Below, one piece after another: positions 63,601 through 64,000 of a DNA stretch of 64,000 nucleotides (position 1 is its first letter; each line of letters begins with the position of its first letter). The stretch is from assembly GCA_963971575.1 (NCBI GenBank), contig OZ020613.1:49966250-50030249 (forward strand), given 5' to 3'. A program made the position numbers and the translations under genes. Source of the DNA: Liopterus haemorrhoidalis (taxonomy: Eukaryota > Arthropoda > Insecta > Coleoptera > Dytiscidae). The notes under the pieces were generated by a model, which saw only the letters and a program-made list of their open reading frames with translations, ran no database searches and was not told the DNA's origin.

Positions 63601-64000
63601 GCAACTGTAACGGTGCATACGTATTTGCGCCATGATTCGCGCTTGCTTTCTTTCACAATCCTCTTAGCACGAGCTTTCGCTCGTTGGAAGGCTATCATGT
63701 TTGTCTCTGTTGGACAACGACGGAATGTATTGAAGAGGTGTCTCCTTTCACGTAGCGCCAAGTCGCATTCCTCGTTCCACCAGGGAACGGGAACTCGACG
63801 GGGCTGAGTGGATGACAGCGGTATGCTGCTTTCAGCCGCGCTCGTGATGGAATCCGTGAAATGATTCACCTCTTCGTCTACGCTCAAGTTCGGAATATCC
63901 TCGTGAGAGAATGATTCTGCGAACTTGGTCCAATCTGCTTTCCGAAGAACCCACTGTGGCCAGCGGGATTCGGTAACAGTATTGAACAGAGGCCTTAAGA
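60622..64000 (-). mobile_element. LINE family A copy A6, 3' part, runs off the right edge
   Basis: The (TAAC)n tail begins near 60622, followed by the 3' UTR and ORF2, and the copy continues past 64000. It is nearly identical to A3 and shares its TTGAAATTTTTGG tail junction and long AAAT run, which A1, A2 and A4 lack. The target duplication cannot be checked because the 5' end is outside the window. Confidence 0.93.
60942..64000 (-). CDS. LINE A6 ORF2 (partial, open to the window edge)
   Basis: The frame is open from 64000 to the stop at 60942 without a break. Visible parts are the linker after the endonuclease, the reverse transcriptase (SSYRPMSLTS, GVPQGSIL, FVDDIGIF), RNase H (FTDGSKSG, TAELYAIF, TDSLSAL, GNEAADAA) and the C-terminal zinc-binding box. 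The ATG at 63887 is internal and not the natural start. It may be an intact gene if the part outside the window is sound. Confidence 0.9.
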   Translation of the reverse strand, partial: LRPLFNTVTESRWPQWVLRKADWTKFAESFSHEDIPNLSVDEEVNHFTDSITSAAESSIPLSSTQPRRVPVPWWNEECDLALRERRHLFNTFRRCPTETNMIAFQRAKARAKRIVKESKRESWRKYVCTVTVATPVAKVWEKVRKISGLNTATAIAGLSVNGNVVTSAVEIANTLASNFAFNSSSEHYSPEFLTRKAGLESIPLNFFSRNDEVYNLLFSREELDSAMSKCKDSSPGPDAIHYRMIRNLPEPSKSRLLNVYNRIWTEGKCPTKWKESHIIPIPKVGKDKHLPSSYRPMSLTSCLCKLMERMISKRLIWFLESNDLLANTQCGFRRHRSTADHLVRLETAIRNAFVENKHLVAVFFDIEKAYDTAWIYGILRTLHSWGLRGRLMFFIKDFMSNRRFRVRIGNTLSQMFALDNGVPQGSILSVTLFLIAINGAASCIRLPVQSSIFVDDIGIFVAGQKTSTIERQLQLTINRLDTWATENGFKFSTSKTVCVHFSRKRGVHPNPTLTLNGAQLPFADTARFLGLVFDSRLSRRAHFLSVKKKCQKSLNLLRVLSHKTWGADRTVMLRLYRSLVRSKLDYGCLAYGSAKHQEIRILDTVHHTGVRLATGAFRTSPILSLLCEAGEPSLYNRRKILSLRYMAALSAKPDHPAYDPILQNRHTEIYDRKPRANRPFGLRTFDILGDIDFNMPEMASFVLCAVPPWTLPRPLVNLTLTRFDKDTTLPIEYQHELQRTLVPRFEDTVIFTDGSKSGTRVGCAFVVLNPRQQFQYRLHSMTSVYTAELYAIFKAMCFVSSEQSRSSVILTDSLSALNSIQDPDPVHPLVLKIRLLLHNLNAQNVRVELFWIPGHVGIKGNEAADAAAKAASHRPMIDVSFVFPDDAKSHLTHLVLDMWQHEWSRTQNVKLRQIKGDVKPWGSSCRINRREETAITRLRIGHCWWTHGHLLRGEESPVCETCNTDLSVLHILTECVQFEDVRERLGLCYDLSVALGDDRVLMDRLILFLRESNLLFYV

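Noticed and set aside
1..64000. CRISPR arrays, operons or bacterial-type systems
   Set aside because: There are no spaced direct repeats and no bacterial gene layout. The gene structures, introns and element families are those of an animal nuclear genome.

Overview
This window looks like a transposable-element graveyard from an arthropod nuclear genome, most likely an insect. The reasons are the AT-rich background, spliced transposase genes, many element families typical of insects (I-like, CR1 and Jockey LINEs, Penelope, Gypsy, P-like, piggyBac, ISL2EU/Harbinger, hAT, Tc1/mariner, pogo) and the lack of any recognisable host gene. I cannot name the species. Nearly every open frame can be explained as an intact or broken element protein.

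Layout. 0-3.3 kb: C-terminus of a P-like transposase, a long hairpin and a dead Tc1 element with both ends. 3.3-6.5 kb: a TTF-zinc-finger hAT gene split by a LINE fragment. 7.2-10.3 kb: an ISL2EU transposase relic, a pogo relic, a second partial ISL2EU copy between 29-bp direct repeats, and a Jockey fragment. 10.6-14.9 kb: a two-gene Harbinger element (MADF/BESS gene on +, transposase on -) split by an I-like LINE. 14.9-18.2 kb: a mosaic of short piggyBac, Jockey, Penelope, RTE-like and ISL2EU pieces. 18.7-22.2 kb: a P-like transposase gene whose intron holds an intact Tc1 element. 22.3-31.5 kb: a hAT N-terminus, then a tandem duplication whose first copy holds a complete 6.1-kb LINE. 33.0-38.6 kb: two BED/hAT elements, the first carrying a non-autonomous element with a tRNA-like segment. 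39.5-51.3 kb: a piggyBac relic cut by a full-length LINE, which is itself cut by an intact Gypsy-type LTR retrotransposon. 51.5-56.9 kb: Tc1/IS630-type relics around a decayed CR1-like LINE. 57.2-60.6 kb: an old LINE tail, an internally deleted Mutator-like gene, Pao- and DUF4817-like fragments and a GC-rich repeat patch. 60.6-64 kb: another LINE copy running off the right edge.

One LINE family (called family A here) dominates. Its proteins are a gag-like ORF1 with RRM-like and CCHC regions and an ORF2 with endonuclease, reverse transcriptase and RNase H, and its 3' end is (TAAC)n. Six copies are present, all on the minus strand: A1 13225-14709, A2 23749-29879, A3 40474-51327, A4 52380-53247, A5 about 57174-57310 and A6 60622-64000. 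A2 looks structurally complete. The other elements that look capable of movement are the Gypsy element at 44472-49192 and the Tc1 element at 19887-21150.

Insertion order can be read from target duplications and nesting, including Gypsy in LINE A3 next to piggyBac and tRNA-like segment in non-autonomous element in hAT. I did not find a clearly new biological system. The least explained stretches are the direct-repeat-flanked fragment near 9.2 kb, the unassigned reading frames at 15.4-17.4 kb and the repeat patch at 60.2-60.6 kb.
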